DNA of 64,000 nt from Lumbricus rubellus (lineage: Eukaryota; Annelida; Clitellata; Crassiclitellata; Lumbricidae), in contig OX243815.1 in NCBI GenBank assembly GCA_945859605.1, positions 28,566,981 to 28,630,980 on the forward strand. The letters run 5' to 3'. The translations under genes were made by a program, and so were the position numbers. Positions 1 through 10,510 of this stretch are shown in pieces (within the stretch, counting starts at the first letter, position 1; every line of letters begins with the position of its first letter). The notes under the pieces are model-generated. The model was not told the DNA's origin and did no database searches. It saw only the letters and a list, made by a program, of their open reading frames with translations.

Positions 1-124
<124 letters not shown>

Positions 125-189
125 ACAGTGATATTGTTATATTTAAAAAATGCGAATTGTTCTTCTATGTTTTGTTTCGTAAACAAAAG

Positions 190-915
190 GACGATCTGGG
201 AGCGTTGTATTACGTCGTCGCCGTCATCCTCATCTACGGCTGTTCAATCGTCATGATGATCGCTTCGTACATTCGCAAGAACAAGGACGACCAACGACTC
301 AAACGATGCCTCAAGGAAATGGCTTTCGTTCGCAAGAGGGAGCTGCACATGTCGATCATGTGGGCTGCGTCGAGGGCGGCAACACTTCGACGAAACGCCT
401 TAACCCCCGGCCAGACAGCAGGCGAGTCCTCTGGCCTCATGGGAGAAGAGGGGCAGGCACGGGAACCAGGCCAGGCGGAAGAGAACACGTCGGACCTCCC
501 CCTGGAGTCGACCGTCTGGGTCAAACAGACCTCGGAGAACGTCGTTAATTCCGGGGAAATCACGCTGGAAGAAAAGTCACCTGTAGCGGTGGCTGCTGTG
601 GCGTCGCTATCGCCTGTGGGTCATCCTAGGTCGGAGGTCTTGACCACGATGCCGCTGAAATCGGCAGCTGACCTTGGACGTCGATTCTCTGACGTCCAGC
701 TGGTCTTCCGTTCGTCGATGGAGGTCTCATCCAGACGACGGTACTCGACCTTGACCGCCGTTGTGCCACCGATGACCTTGCCGAAGCACATGTTCTTGAC
801 GGTGCCGAAGGTGGACGCGAAGGGCAAGGCAGAGCAAGGTTCTGCTGAAGTCCCTGCACAACGACCTACCCGAAAGCAGTCGTGCCCATCACTGCAGGTC
901 ATCTCCAATTTCTGA
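190..915 (+). CDS. Last coding exon of a single-pass membrane protein, weakly KCNE-like
   Basis: An open frame ends with a stop at 913-915. The frame is open back to about 115, but the most likely exon start is 190, after a pyrimidine-rich stretch ending in aaaag, which gives a phase-0 start. The protein begins DDLGALYYVVAVILIYGCS, a membrane segment of about 24 residues, followed by a basic juxtamembrane stretch (YIRKNKDDQRLKR). A long, polar, low-complexity cytoplasmic tail of about 190 residues follows. One membrane span followed by YIRxxK resembles the layout of KCNE potassium-channel beta subunits, but the similarity is short and the tail is much longer than in vertebrate KCNE proteins. 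The signal or extracellular exon would lie before the window. That it is coding is well supported by an even codon pattern and loss of coding character after the stop; the family is a guess. Confidence 0.6.
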   Translation, partial: DDLGALYYVVAVILIYGCSIVMMIASYIRKNKDDQRLKRCLKEMAFVRKRELHMSIMWAASRAATLRRNALTPGQTAGESSGLMGEEGQAREPGQAEENTSDLPLESTVWVKQTSENVVNSGEITLEEKSPVAVAAVASLSPVGHPRSEVLTTMPLKSAADLGRRFSDVQLVFRSSMEVSSRRRYSTLTAVVPPMTLPKHMFLTVPKVDAKGKAEQGSAEVPAQRPTRKQSCPSLQVISNF

Positions 916-1504
916 CTTATATAAGTTCGTGAAATATGGCACGACCTACGATATTCGACGAACCAGTTTGTTGCCGACGGTTGTTCAAACTAATGAAATC
1001 GTACAAAGGACACGAATAGTCAACGCTCGTATAATTATAATTATGTCCGTGTTAAAAGGCGTTCATTTCACTATCGTCGCCAGGGATGCCATTCTGAATT
1101 TTGAAAAAGGTCAGATCCGGCCAAAAAAGGTTACATCTAGGTGGGAAAAGCTATGAGTGGCATCCCTGATCGTCGCACGTATAACTGCAGTGTCAAAGTG
1201 AGTGAGGAACGAAGGAATAACTGAAGACAAATTCGACATTTCAACGGACGAGAGATGATTGCGGTTGCGATTTCATTCAATGCTGGATGTTAATTTAAAA
1301 GTATTCATCACGATTAAGAAACGTGAGACTACATGTGAAGTACTCAACCTCAACAAAAGCAGAGACAACCATGATATTTTATATCGTATATTAGCAAATG
1401 ATCAAACTGAAGCAAGAGACTTCAGGGTCTCTGCAGAGGCAGAACTGAATTCTGCGAGTTTGTCCATCCTTCTCGCTCTATTTCTCAGTTTCGGCTAAGT
1501 TAAA

Positions 1505-1547
1505 GGATTTCTCGTATACCATTTACTAGCATCTCGGCATTAAAGGG
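1505..1547 (-). mobile_element. Truncated piggyBac-like MITE fragment
   Basis: The stretch from ggatttctcg to ctcggcattaaaggg, ending at a TTAA (1548-1551), matches the reverse complement of the short TTAA-flanked element at 23616-23678. The distal end is missing. It shows that the 23616 element belongs to a repeat family. Confidence 0.55.
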
Positions 1548-1660
1548 TTAATATTCTCTATTTCTTCAACTCACTACAGCAGCTGTCCACTCGGACTTGT
1601 AGGAATTCAGATTCTGGTGTAAAGAACACTATAATCTATATTATAGGCTCATGCTGCTGC

Positions 1661-1666
1661 AATAAA
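1661..1666 (+). terminator. Possible polyadenylation signal
   Basis: This AATAAA hexamer lies about 750 bp after the stop codon of the membrane-protein exon, in the same direction. It is the first clear canonical hexamer after that stop. With no transcript data it remains only a plausible 3' end. Confidence 0.3.
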
Positions 1667-4094
1667 TCACAAAGACACCCGTTTATGCATGGTCAGAGTA
1701 TTCCTAATGGACAGCATATGAGTGTCAATATAATCTAGACAAAAATACGTGTCATCATGCATATAGCTCTGTAGCCTACATGTAGACCGCCCATTTCTCA
1801 TAATTTAAAGCTCGTTCTCACAACTAATGCTTGTGGCGAAACCTTTATTTATATTACTGTTCCTCATTTGGATTATATTGAAAAGCACTGCAGCGCCCAG
1901 TTAGTTAATCGAGGGCAGAGTTCCACCCCTGCATGGTCGTTCTTTGGCAGTGCCAGTCTCAAGCCTGGATAAAAAAGGAGGGCGACACTAATCATCCTTT
2001 ATATGACTCAGCGTGCGTTAAACAGCAACAAACCAAGCCCAGTAAACCACACAAACACACCCTTCTGTAAACCAATCTCTTGAAGCGCGCGCAGGTGGGG
2101 AACACAGTCTTTAGAAAAATCGTTTTCTGAATCGCCACGGCTGCACGCAGACCTATAGAAATACAAAAGAAAGAGGCTAAGCTAGGTTTAATGGATAAGC
2201 AGAGAAGCGTAAGCTGCATGTTGACCGTTTAATTCAAACGCAAACTGGCTTTCTTCGGCTTTTAAAGAAAAAGTTCAGCTGAGCGTACAATACATTGCCA
2301 TCTATGCAACGCTGTACTAATATAAGCTTAGTCTATGCCTTAAACTTAGTCTTTCTGCATTCTGCATGAAAGCCGTATTTCAAGGTTGACAGATCCCACA
2401 TCCACGCATCTAGTTTAAGGTCATGAAATAAAAAAAACTAATAGGCCTAATGCGGTTGCCTTCAGGGGAACTTTTACCCAACAAAATATTGACGAGTAGG
2501 CCTAACGCCATTCCAATCTCCGGATATTCTTTTGAACACCTTAGGAATCATAAATACCTCTGGTAAATAATAGTAGTCTTATAAGCTACTTGATCGACCT
2601 GATTCAACTATAAATGAGGATCTTATTAAGATATATTTTAGTTGTAAGCAAACTGGTTTCAGGTTCATGATTCACGAATAGGCTATAATTTTATATACTA
2701 AATTATTGCAGCATCAAAAAGTTTTAAAAAATTCTGAAAATAATTAATTTCTATAAACGTAGGACTATAATTATCGGTCATGAGTAATAATTCACCAATT
2801 GTTGATGTTAGATTGCCGCAATTTTAAAATTAAAAAAACGGCATGAAAGCAAAGAAATAAATTTCGAAAGCTGAAATTGCATCACATAATGCTTTATTTG
2901 TCAAATAAAAATCATCTCAAAACTTCATAACCTCTAAAGTCTAAACCGTCAATGACCCTAATGGATAATTAGTTCCATATCCAATGCAAACTTAATAGTT
3001 CGAAACTCAGTTCTTAAGACTATTTACAAACTGTTTGATATAGTTGGAGGTAGTGATAGCACAGTTACATAACGTGGCGAAATAAGTTACAACAATTATA
3101 TAGCAACATCGTTAGTCAATAAACTGCAGGCATTCAGTATGTACAGCTTTGTTGACTAGATCTAAGCGAGTAGCAGCAGCTGATTTAAAGGCAATTAAGT
3201 TACATTGATGGAAGGTACAAATTGCAACATATTAAACCCACTTAATTAGCCTACTGCCGAATGGTCTGACAGTATAATAGCCTAATGTCATAATATTGTT
3301 TGGATCTGTTATCTAAACAACGATATCTAGAGACCACAACATGCATAATAGCTTCAGGTAATTTGGTATTGTAGAGGCTATAATATGTCGATCGGAATAT
3401 GTTACATGGTGATACTGCCAGGTTCCAGCTAAAGTTTACAGGCAGCATTTCTATTAAACATTAGGAATTACTTGCACATTTATTATTGTAAGGACATCAT
3501 CATACCATATCCAGCCTATGTATACCTCTAAGCAAAAGTGATGAAAGTTAGAATTCATAATTTCTCAGCGATAGATACCGCGTCGTCAAGTGTATAGTCT
3601 GCAAGTAATATTAGGCATATAATTATTTTATTCTGTTAAAGGAGAGGTCTCACATTTATTTGAAACATCATTCTACTCAACGGCGAGAAAACCACATTCT
3701 AAGTTGAACAAAATACAAAATCGTTCCTTGCAGATTCCTCGATTTGACAATAAACTTGTCAATGTTTACCCACCAGGATTCGAATCTCATATATTTGGAA
3801 TCAAAATAGGCCTACCGACACCACGCAATCAGCCACCTTAGTACAATATTATTGACTCAGATATCGTTTAATTAAATCTACTGGAGGGTTTGAAGTAGTT
3901 CTTAAAAGTTCGATAAGTGGCTTGCGGCGTGCGTCAGGTTTGTTTTGAACTCGCGCGTCCTTGTCGGCAGGCGGTTCCCAACCAAATATTCCCAAGTGTT
4001 TGTGACTAATTGGTGGATGTTTTAAAGAATCAATTGTATGAATTGCTTACAATGAGCATAGCCTCACATGCCTCTACCGCTTCTCCGTTCATGC
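1667..4094. other. AT-rich intergenic DNA, no gene seen
   Basis: The sequence is AT-rich with scattered taggccta-type words. The few open frames of 60-75 codons have no domain, signal peptide or splice support. No tandem repeat or inverted-repeat element was recognised here. Confidence 0.6.
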
Positions 4095-4371
4095 CAAGGC
4101 CGAATTAAGAACGTGGGAAAGTTGTTCGGACAATTTTTTGTGGATCTTCGGCCGAGAAATCTGATGACCTTTTTTAGTCGTTTGGTCGAAATTTCTTTAT
4201 GTTTATACCGATTTTTTTTCTCTGCCAAAATAGTTGATGACCTTTTTGAAAGTCGTTTGGTAGAATATACCGTTTTTCCTCAAAAATTTTCACCCGCATG
4301 TGTGGGCCCCCTAAAGCGTGGGCCCCTGTTCGGCCGTGCATGTTGAACATGCCTTTAATAATCCGACCCAG
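4095..4371 (-). mobile_element. Decayed hAT-type MITE, same family as 46694-47124
   Basis: The ends are degenerate CAGGGCCGGATTAAG-type inverted repeats (CAAGGCCGAATTAAG on the left). Read on the minus strand, the right part follows the 46694 copy: a run containing gttcaacatg, then ggccgaacaggggccc, then the ctttagggggcccac block. Internal tgatgacctttttagtcg segments also match. The flanking 8-mers gttcatgc and gttgatac agree at 6 of 8 positions, as expected for an old target-site duplication. It lies about 300 bp beyond the 3' end of the TGF-beta gene. Confidence 0.7.
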
Positions 4372-4665
4372 GTTGATACTGTTTTCCGAGTCCCGGGCCG
4401 ATAATAATTAGAGAGCGTTCATTTCCCTCGCTACCACAATTATTAAATACGAAAACACAAAAGTAGACTATAAGCTGTGGCATTGGCTAATACTATAATG
4501 GCTCTTCCATCGATCGCCAATGTCATATAAATAGCAGTCAAGAAAAGTAGAAAATTGATGCGGCGCCAGATTCCAAATCTCAAAAGACAGTTTGAGATTT
4601 GGCCGATGTCCCAGTAATGAGTCAGAACATAATAATTGGACACGCCCCCGAAGTATTCTCTGCTC

Positions 4666-5750
4666 TCAGCTGCACCTGCATTCCTCGACTATCATGTCAT
4701 CGAACACGCTGATGACGGCATGTCCAAACTGGTCGTAGTGCGCGATGGGCAGGGGACTCATTCGCGTGGCGGAACAGCACGGGGCCGGGGCTGAGGCCGG
4801 GTTTCGTGCATTCACAAGCGCCTTAATACCGGAGAAGCGATTGGCCAGTCTGTATCGGTGCGGACACGTACCGTCACAGAAATGCGCCAGATATCCATCG
4901 GGTGCAAGTATCCAGTCTCCCCAGCCGAGATCAGCAAACGATATCCAAAGTGAGAATCGACAACATCTCCTTTCACCGTCACCAGCTTCGCAGTCGTTCG
5001 GTCCCTCGAGAGACCGTCTGTGACGTGCGCTGGATCGGAGCCTCTCGCGCACGAGGACGGTCAGAGCAGGCGGCTTCCGGTGATGTCCAGCCTCAGCGCT
5101 CCGGGAGGAATTGGCTGCGTTCCGTCGAAATCCAAAAACGCTTCGAAGGTTGTGGTTCGACGAGTCGGTCGTTATGAGCAGTCCGTGATTGGATGACGGG
5201 TCAGAGATCCAGTCTCTGGCGGCCTCAAGAACGTTGAACTCTTCCCAATGACCAGATGTCTCAAGTGAAACTGTTCGCGACTGAAGGAGTCGCCGTCGAA
5301 ACCAGTTTCGGGTTCGATTCTTAATCGCTTTGGAAGTGGAGCTTCTTTTAAGCCAAACAGTTCCATTACGGCTTCTGTGTTTACTACGTTCATTTGTAAG
5401 ATCCGTGTGATTGCCTAAACCAACTGAACCATGTCGCCTGGTGTCTCTTCCAGCACCACCGTTATTGCGACGACTCGAGGTACCTCCACGACGCCCAGAA
5501 CCTCCTCTTGTGCGAATCAGTTGGTAAATGTTCACCCGAATGCTCTTCTTTCCTCCGCCATCGTTGGAGTGCTGTTGTTGGTGTTGGATCCGGTTCTTGA
5601 AGAGCTTCAGAGTTGCCTCAGTGACGTCCAGTTCGTGGGTTTCACTCTGACTTCGCCGATGTTGTCGGTTCATATCAACTCTGAAGAAAATGTAAACGGA
5701 TCTCTTCCTGCGCCGGATGGATTTAGGGATTCTTCCTAAATCATAAAAAA
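4666..5750 (-). CDS. TGF-beta superfamily ligand, exon 2 (propeptide end, furin site, mature domain)
   Basis: This is the terminal exon of a secreted growth factor. A predicted acceptor (ataaacag, AG at 5751-5752) opens the frame in the phase left by the donor at 6658, so the two exons join without a break. The exon encodes the rest of the latency propeptide (HELDVTEATLKLFKNR, SIRVNIYQLIR), a furin-type RHRR site, and a mature domain of about 115 residues. The mature part has the family signature DLGWGDWILAPDGY, CDGTCP, NPASAPAPCC and the C-terminal MIVEECRCS. Nine cysteines, including the CC pair before the SLWISF strand, put it with the TGF-beta sensu stricto, activin and GDF15/maverick/panda group rather than the seven-cysteine BMPs. 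In this family the mature dimer binds serine/threonine kinase receptors outside the cell. The exact subfamily needs a tree; maverick/panda/GDF15-like or TGF-beta-like are my best guesses. Confidence 0.88.
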
Positions 5751-6254
5751 CTGTTTATGGATTTATTCACGTATAAAATCCTACCTTTTCTCTCGGGGTA
5801 TATATCTATATCGCACTTTGTGTGCTTCTAAAAGGATGTTGCTGAAAAAGCGCTTTATAAATGGTCGTATGACAATATACGCGTACCCACAACCCAGCTA
5901 GCTGTGTATTTGCGTATTATTTTCACGTAGCTTATACATTTAAGAGTGCGAATATCAGATGATGTGCTTGATAGCATGCATTGTATCATACTAATTATAA
6001 TTATATAAATTCTCTTATGCTCTCTTGAGTTGAGTTGGCGCGGCCTTCTTCATTAATTTGTAAATAGCGGATCGTTTGAAGAGGTGATCGATTATACTTA
6101 GCTTTGACATTATATCTATATAGTTACAGACGTCAAGGAATTCGCATAACGATCCATACATCCACCCCAAAATCCAATACCGGTATCCATCCATTCACAC
6201 ATCTATCTATCCATTAATGCACCCTCACATTCACCCATTCTTCCTCCTATCCAT

Positions 6255-6335
6255 CCATCTACCCACACATCTACTCATCTTTTTCCCATTTACCCACCAT
6301 CTACCCACACATCTACTCATCTTTTTCCCATTTAC
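6255..6335. repeat. 45-bp tandem duplication, CCCATTTACCCA-rich
   Basis: The segment ctacccacacatctactc through tttttcccattta occurs twice in direct succession, next to degenerate catccatccat repeats. It directly precedes the SINE head. Confidence 0.8.
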
Positions 6336-6336
6336 T

Positions 6337-6535
6337 GGGGTCGGGTGGTGTATAGTGGGTATTTTCGTTGCCTTGCAACCGGAGGGTTGCAGGTTCGAAT
6401 CCACCTCAAGTTGCCGCGTAGGGACTTTGGGCAAGTCTTTCACGCGCAATTGCTCAGCGCTTCGGCGTGAAATTCCGATGCAGTGTCGGCGCTGTAGTCG
6501 GGAGCGCCTCTGAGAAGAGAGAGCTTGAAGGAGCT
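6337..6535 (+). mobile_element. tRNA-derived SINE, copy 1
   Basis: The head has RNA polymerase III promoter boxes: an A-box-like ggtgtatagtggg and a perfect B box ggttcgaatcc. The body (ccgcgtagggactttgggcaag, cgcttcggcgtgaaa, gggagcgcctctgag) and the tail around aaggagctata recur at 61375-61575 (+), 38755-38955 (-) and, truncated, at 51949-52015 (-). Four dispersed copies with the same module order establish a family. Confidence 0.85.
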
Positions 6536-6658
6536 ATAACAAGTGCACATACAAACAGAATTCATCTACAAAACCAGTTGTAGTAATAATTATTTTAGCC
6601 TATATAATTGTTGTAATTGCACTTTGATGCAGAGTCTACTGTTAAGATGATTTCTTAC

Positions 6659-7067
6659 CGTAGTTCTCTACAGAGTTGAAACTGTAGAATTGTTTGGCTG
6701 ATTCTTCCGTTTCCTCGATGCTGATGTTGTGAGTCTTCGCAGACAGTTCTCGATGTGTCTCCTCATACAGTCCGACGATCCTCTGCGCCTCAGCAGCGCT
6801 TCCATTCCTACCCTGCAGCCTATCCATATCCGGTACTACGTCCATGCCCAGCTTATCCAGAATCTCTGCCTTGATGGCGTCAACTCGAGTGGAGGGCAGC
6901 GAAGCGGAACCACCGGATGATGACGACGACGACGATGAGGATGATGATGAAGGATGGTTCCGTGATGACGACGACGACGACAGAGTGGCACAACGACAAG
7001 CCTGACTGACGACGATGAAGAGCAAGAAGTGAAGACTGACGAGCATGTGATGATGTCTACAGGTCAT
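6659..7067 (-). CDS. TGF-beta superfamily ligand, exon 1 (signal peptide and start of propeptide)
   Basis: The ATG is at 7067; an in-frame ATG seven codons later gives a cleaner signal peptide (MLVSLHFLLFIVVSQA). A serine-rich linker follows, then STRVDAIKAEILDKLGM, the conserved propeptide helix that in TGF-beta and activin precursors reads like R-x-E-A-I-x-x-Q-I-L-x-K-L. The next part (LYEETHRELSAK, SAKQFYSF) follows the TGF-beta propeptide pattern. The coding run ends at the splice donor gtaagaa (GT at 6657-6658), and its phase fits exon 2. Together the exons encode about 497 residues, a normal length for a ligand precursor. The upstream DNA holds a CTCF-like motif. Transcription start and 5' UTR cannot be fixed from sequence alone. 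Confidence 0.85.
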
Positions 7068-7130
7068 CTCAGATGTTCAACATCCGTGACAACCACCGCT
7101 ACTGCTACTGCTGATGTTGGAAATTTATCG

Positions 7131-7144
7131 GCCAGGGGGCGCTG
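7131..7144 (+). promoter_or_regulatory. CTCF-like motif upstream of the TGF-beta gene
   Basis: GCCAGGGGGCGCTG resembles the core of the bilaterian CTCF motif (CCA-N-AGGGGGCGCT). It lies about 65 bp upstream of the start codon, in a promoter-proximal or 5' UTR position. A single match in 64 kb could be chance. Confidence 0.35.
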
Positions 7145-7251
7145 CTTTCGTCTCACTTCGTCTGGTAGCTTCCGGCAGCAAACGCAACCAACAACAGATG
7201 GCGACATTAGGAGGAACTATCGAGAGGTCTCTCATCTGCCGCCGTCGGCAT

Positions 7252-7302
7252 AGAACACTAAGAACCCTAAGAACACTAAGAACCCTAAGAACACTAAGAA
7301 CA
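7252..7302. repeat. AACCCTAAGAACACTAAG short tandem repeat
   Basis: The alternating 11-mers aaccctaagaa and cactaagaacc-type units repeat about five times. They resemble telomere-like CCCTAA words but the spacing differs, so this is an ordinary minisatellite. Confidence 0.85.
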
Positions 7303-8035
7303 ACTTACAATAAAGATATAATCTGAATCTAACGAGAAGATCAAACGTCTGCTCAGCTCATTGGAGCTGACAAAAAAATTAGGATGCTTTTTAATTCAAT
7401 TGTAGAGTCTAATAATAGCTCCTTCAGCAGTAGTCTTTTGTTCGTTTTCAGCGGCACCGCATCGCAGTAATCACTCGCACGTCTGTGTACATGTATATTA
7501 ATATGCTTGTGTAATTCACTCCCTTAGGAAACGGCGAGCGTAGGCAGAGGCAAAGAAGCATGCAGGCCGCGATCAGTGTCACGCCCTGCAGCGTCATTTG
7601 TGTAATTATGACGACGGACGACGCGAGTCATAATAATAATACAGTATGTCACTACGGTGGTGGTGTCGGTATACTTTCGGGTATGCCGGAATGCATGAAC
7701 CACACCCACGACAGACGACGAAGACGACTAAAACGAATGCCAGCTTTAGGAAAGCCATGTGTAGAAGAAGGAGGAGAGCCATGCAGTCAGCCAATTGTGC
7801 GTGCTTGTGTCGCCAACGATAGCAGTGCTCAGTCTTTCTTTGACCGACGACGGTTGGCAACGATCACTAACTCACCTCCTAACCTCTGCTGGTAGAGATA
7901 GAGAGCAGCTCGATGACATTTATATGACGTCTGGTCTTCGAGAGTATGTGCGTCTACTTGCATGTGTGTCTGCATGTATATAGGCTATATAAATTATATA
8001 TACATATTACATACATATATTATACATACACGGTT

Positions 8036-8067
<32 letters not shown>

Positions 8068-8787
8068 TATATATATATTATATATCTATGCATAGATATA
8101 CATGTAAATACGATAACTGTATTATCGGTAACACCTCATGGTGGGCGAGACATGTGCAATGTGCATCGTTGGTTTATTTATGGGTAAGGACGAGCAGCTC
8201 CGACCGACCGACCGATCGTCGAAAGAGCTTTAATTGACCGGTTTGATATGAATCGCACGCCGCCGACGACGACGACGACTGTGTGTGCTTGGTCTCATCG
8301 TTGTCGTCGTCGTTATACGGTAGACACCCGTCTGTGTTTGTTATTAGGCGTGTAGCATCTAGCATAGGACGAGAAACGCGTTGAATACATGCGTGGGCAG
8401 CATGGATATATTGCATAGGCCGCCATGGCATCTCAAGTCGCCCAACACGCGCTGCTGTCAAGGGGCTGTGGTCTAATTATAGCTGAACATGGATGCTGTA
8501 AACTTCTTGGACAGTACCAGAACGTATTACGCAAATATAAAACATTAGCTTATATATTTGGCAATCGCACTTACATTGTATGTTTTCGTTTTTTCATTTC
8601 AGATTCAGCACTTTAGGGTCTACTTCTGCAGATATACATGTATAGGCTAGTGTCTTAATTCAACAACGAACACGTTCAAGATTATTGCATCACAGCATTA
8701 CAGCACATTCCATTTCAAAGGGAGGTCATTGGGTTGATACGAGTAAAAGGTATGCTTATCACCCAGCATGTGTTATGCCTATAATTA
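7303..8787. other. Intergenic DNA with (CA/TA) microsatellite, no gene seen
   Basis: Open frames of 60-110 codons lack domains or splice signals. A mixed dinucleotide tract (cacacaca, then tatatata) occupies about 8036-8090. The interval ends where the LINE open frame begins. Confidence 0.55.
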
Positions 8788-10036
8788 TAAGGCCACTCTT
8801 GTAGACTCTCTAAACATAAATGGGCTTACAGTTGACGATTCTAAAAAGATTGCACATGCATTTAACGGCTACTTTGCAGGGGTTGGCCAGACACTTGCTG
8901 AAAAAATACCTATAGGAGAAAAGACTGTTAAGGAATTTTTAAATCCCCCACTTCTTGGATCTTTTGCAGTCACGTTGACCAACCCATATGAAATTGTTGC
9001 TATTGTCAAATTCATGAAATTTACTCGAAGCATGGGTCCAGACGAGATTGACCCACTAGTAGCTAAAAGTTCTATTGGATCTATTGCTGATATATTATCT
9101 GATATTATCAACTGTCCTTTCATCACGGGTGTTGTTCCACCAGCCCTAAAGGTTGCAAAAATAACACCAATATTTAAACAGGGTGATAAGCAGGAAATGT
9201 CCAATTATAGACCGATATCGATACTTCCATACTTTGGTAAAATTTTAGAAAAAGCAATGTGCCAGAGACTTAACGACTACATAAATAAAATGAATATAAA
9301 TATGTATCCCCTACAGCATGGATTTCGTCCGGGTCATTCAACTGATATGTCCCTAATTAATATGCAGGATCTTATATCCAAAGCAATAGACTCGAGCAAA
9401 TATTCTATTGGCATATTTCTGGACCTTGCAAAAGCTTTTGACACGGTTGACCACAATGTCTTACTGAGTAAACTTGAAAATTATAGTGTAAGGGGAATAA
9501 CCCTCTTATGGTTTAAAAGTTATCTGGAACATAGGTATCAGCAGGTGATGTGTAATGGGACGTTATCTTCACTGAAACCTGTAAGAGTTGGGGTCCCACA
9601 AGGCTCCAACCTTGGCCCTCTGTTGTTTCTATTGTACATAAATGACCTACCTAATGTATCCACTATGATCAAATTTATTTTATTTGCAGACGACACGAAT
9701 GTTTTCTGCTCCCACGAGTCCTTGACCACGTTAATAGAAATAATAAACTCAGAACTGGCCAAATTAGCATGCTGGTTCAGGACTAACAGACTTTCTCTTA
9801 ATGTAAAGAAATCATGCTATATTGTATTTCGTTCTCCAAATAAGAGTCTTCAAGGTCATCAGATAGACTTGTCAGTTGATGGGATTTCCCTTTTACAAAC
9901 TCGTTCTGTAAAGTTTCTAGGAGTCTATGTTGATGAGTGCTTAACATGGACAGAACACATTAATGCAATTGCCAATAAAGTTGCAAGGAATATTGGAATC
10001 CTGGCAAGGATATCACACCTACTCCCATTACCGTAG
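8788..10036 (+). pseudogene. Reverse transcriptase of the CR1/L2-like LINE, disrupted
   Basis: The frame carries the ordered motifs of a LINE reverse transcriptase. They are the finger region SNYRPISILPYFGKILEK, then HGFRPGHSTDMSL, the catalytic block FLDLAKAFDTVDHNVLL, GVPQGSNLGPLLFLLYINDL, and the active-site motif FADDTNVF. Thumb-region sequence VKFLGVYVDECLTWTEH follows. The reading ends at 10036 after ILARISHLLPLP. The expected C-terminal ending (GPQIWNAIPTSIQSLPTYSQFKKHW) lies in another frame at 10046-10163. The segment normally between them is missing, so there is an internal deletion plus frameshift. No endonuclease domain or ORF1 is present. Confidence 0.9.
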
Positions 10037-10510
10037 ATTCTCAATATACTGCAGTGGACCACAAATTTGGAATGCAATACCCACAAGCATCCAGTCTTTA
10101 CCTACATACTCGCAATTCAAAAAGCACTGGAGAGACCATCTTAATTTAAGAGAGCGTGATTGAATGCATCTAGTTTGTTTTTCTATTTGTCGGTATCTCA
10201 TAGGCTTGTATGTTGTTCTATTAAATGTCAAGTTATCATTATCTTCAGTATTATCAGCATGTTCTGTTTCTATACAACCAACATTAAGCTGAGCTATAGG
10301 GTGGGCCCTCCCCAGCGGGGCTACTGCCCCTTCTGGGTCTTCCCCTTTCCTGGTTGATACAATGATATGTGATTCTGATAATTTTCTGTTCAAAAGTGTT
10401 ATATTAATATGTTTATCAGACAGTATGAACACGTTGTCTAGTTAAGTTGCACTGTGTAAAGGTTGTGTTTTATATGCTCCAAGGAGAAATAAACGATTTG
10501 ATTTGATTTG
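8788..10510 (+). mobile_element. 5'-truncated CR1/L2-like non-LTR retrotransposon
   Basis: The copy starts inside the region before the reverse transcriptase domain and ends with gaaataaacg followed by (ATTTG)n at about 10484-10510, the short-repeat tail typical of the CR1/L2 lineage. The 3' UTR includes gtgggccctccccagcggggctac, a motif echoed in the minus-strand fragment at 22655-22850. The insertion is dead: the 5' end is missing and the frame is broken near 10020. Confidence 0.85.

Larger units (their letters stand above)
5751..6658 (-). other. Intron of the TGF-beta ligand gene
   Basis: This 908-bp interval is bounded by a good donor (gtaag after the codon ending at 6659) and an AG acceptor at 5751-5752. 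The phase-1 junction restores a valine codon. It holds a 45-bp tandem duplication and a tRNA-derived SINE in the opposite orientation to the gene. No other coding segment was seen inside. Confidence 0.75.

Noticed and set aside
4745..5739. Plus-strand frames opposite the TGF-beta exon
   Set aside because: Antisense shadows of a well-supported coding exon.
7252..7302. Interstitial telomere repeat (CCCTAA words)
   Set aside because: The unit is 11 or 22 bp (aaccctaagaa/cactaagaa), not TTAGGG; only about five units.
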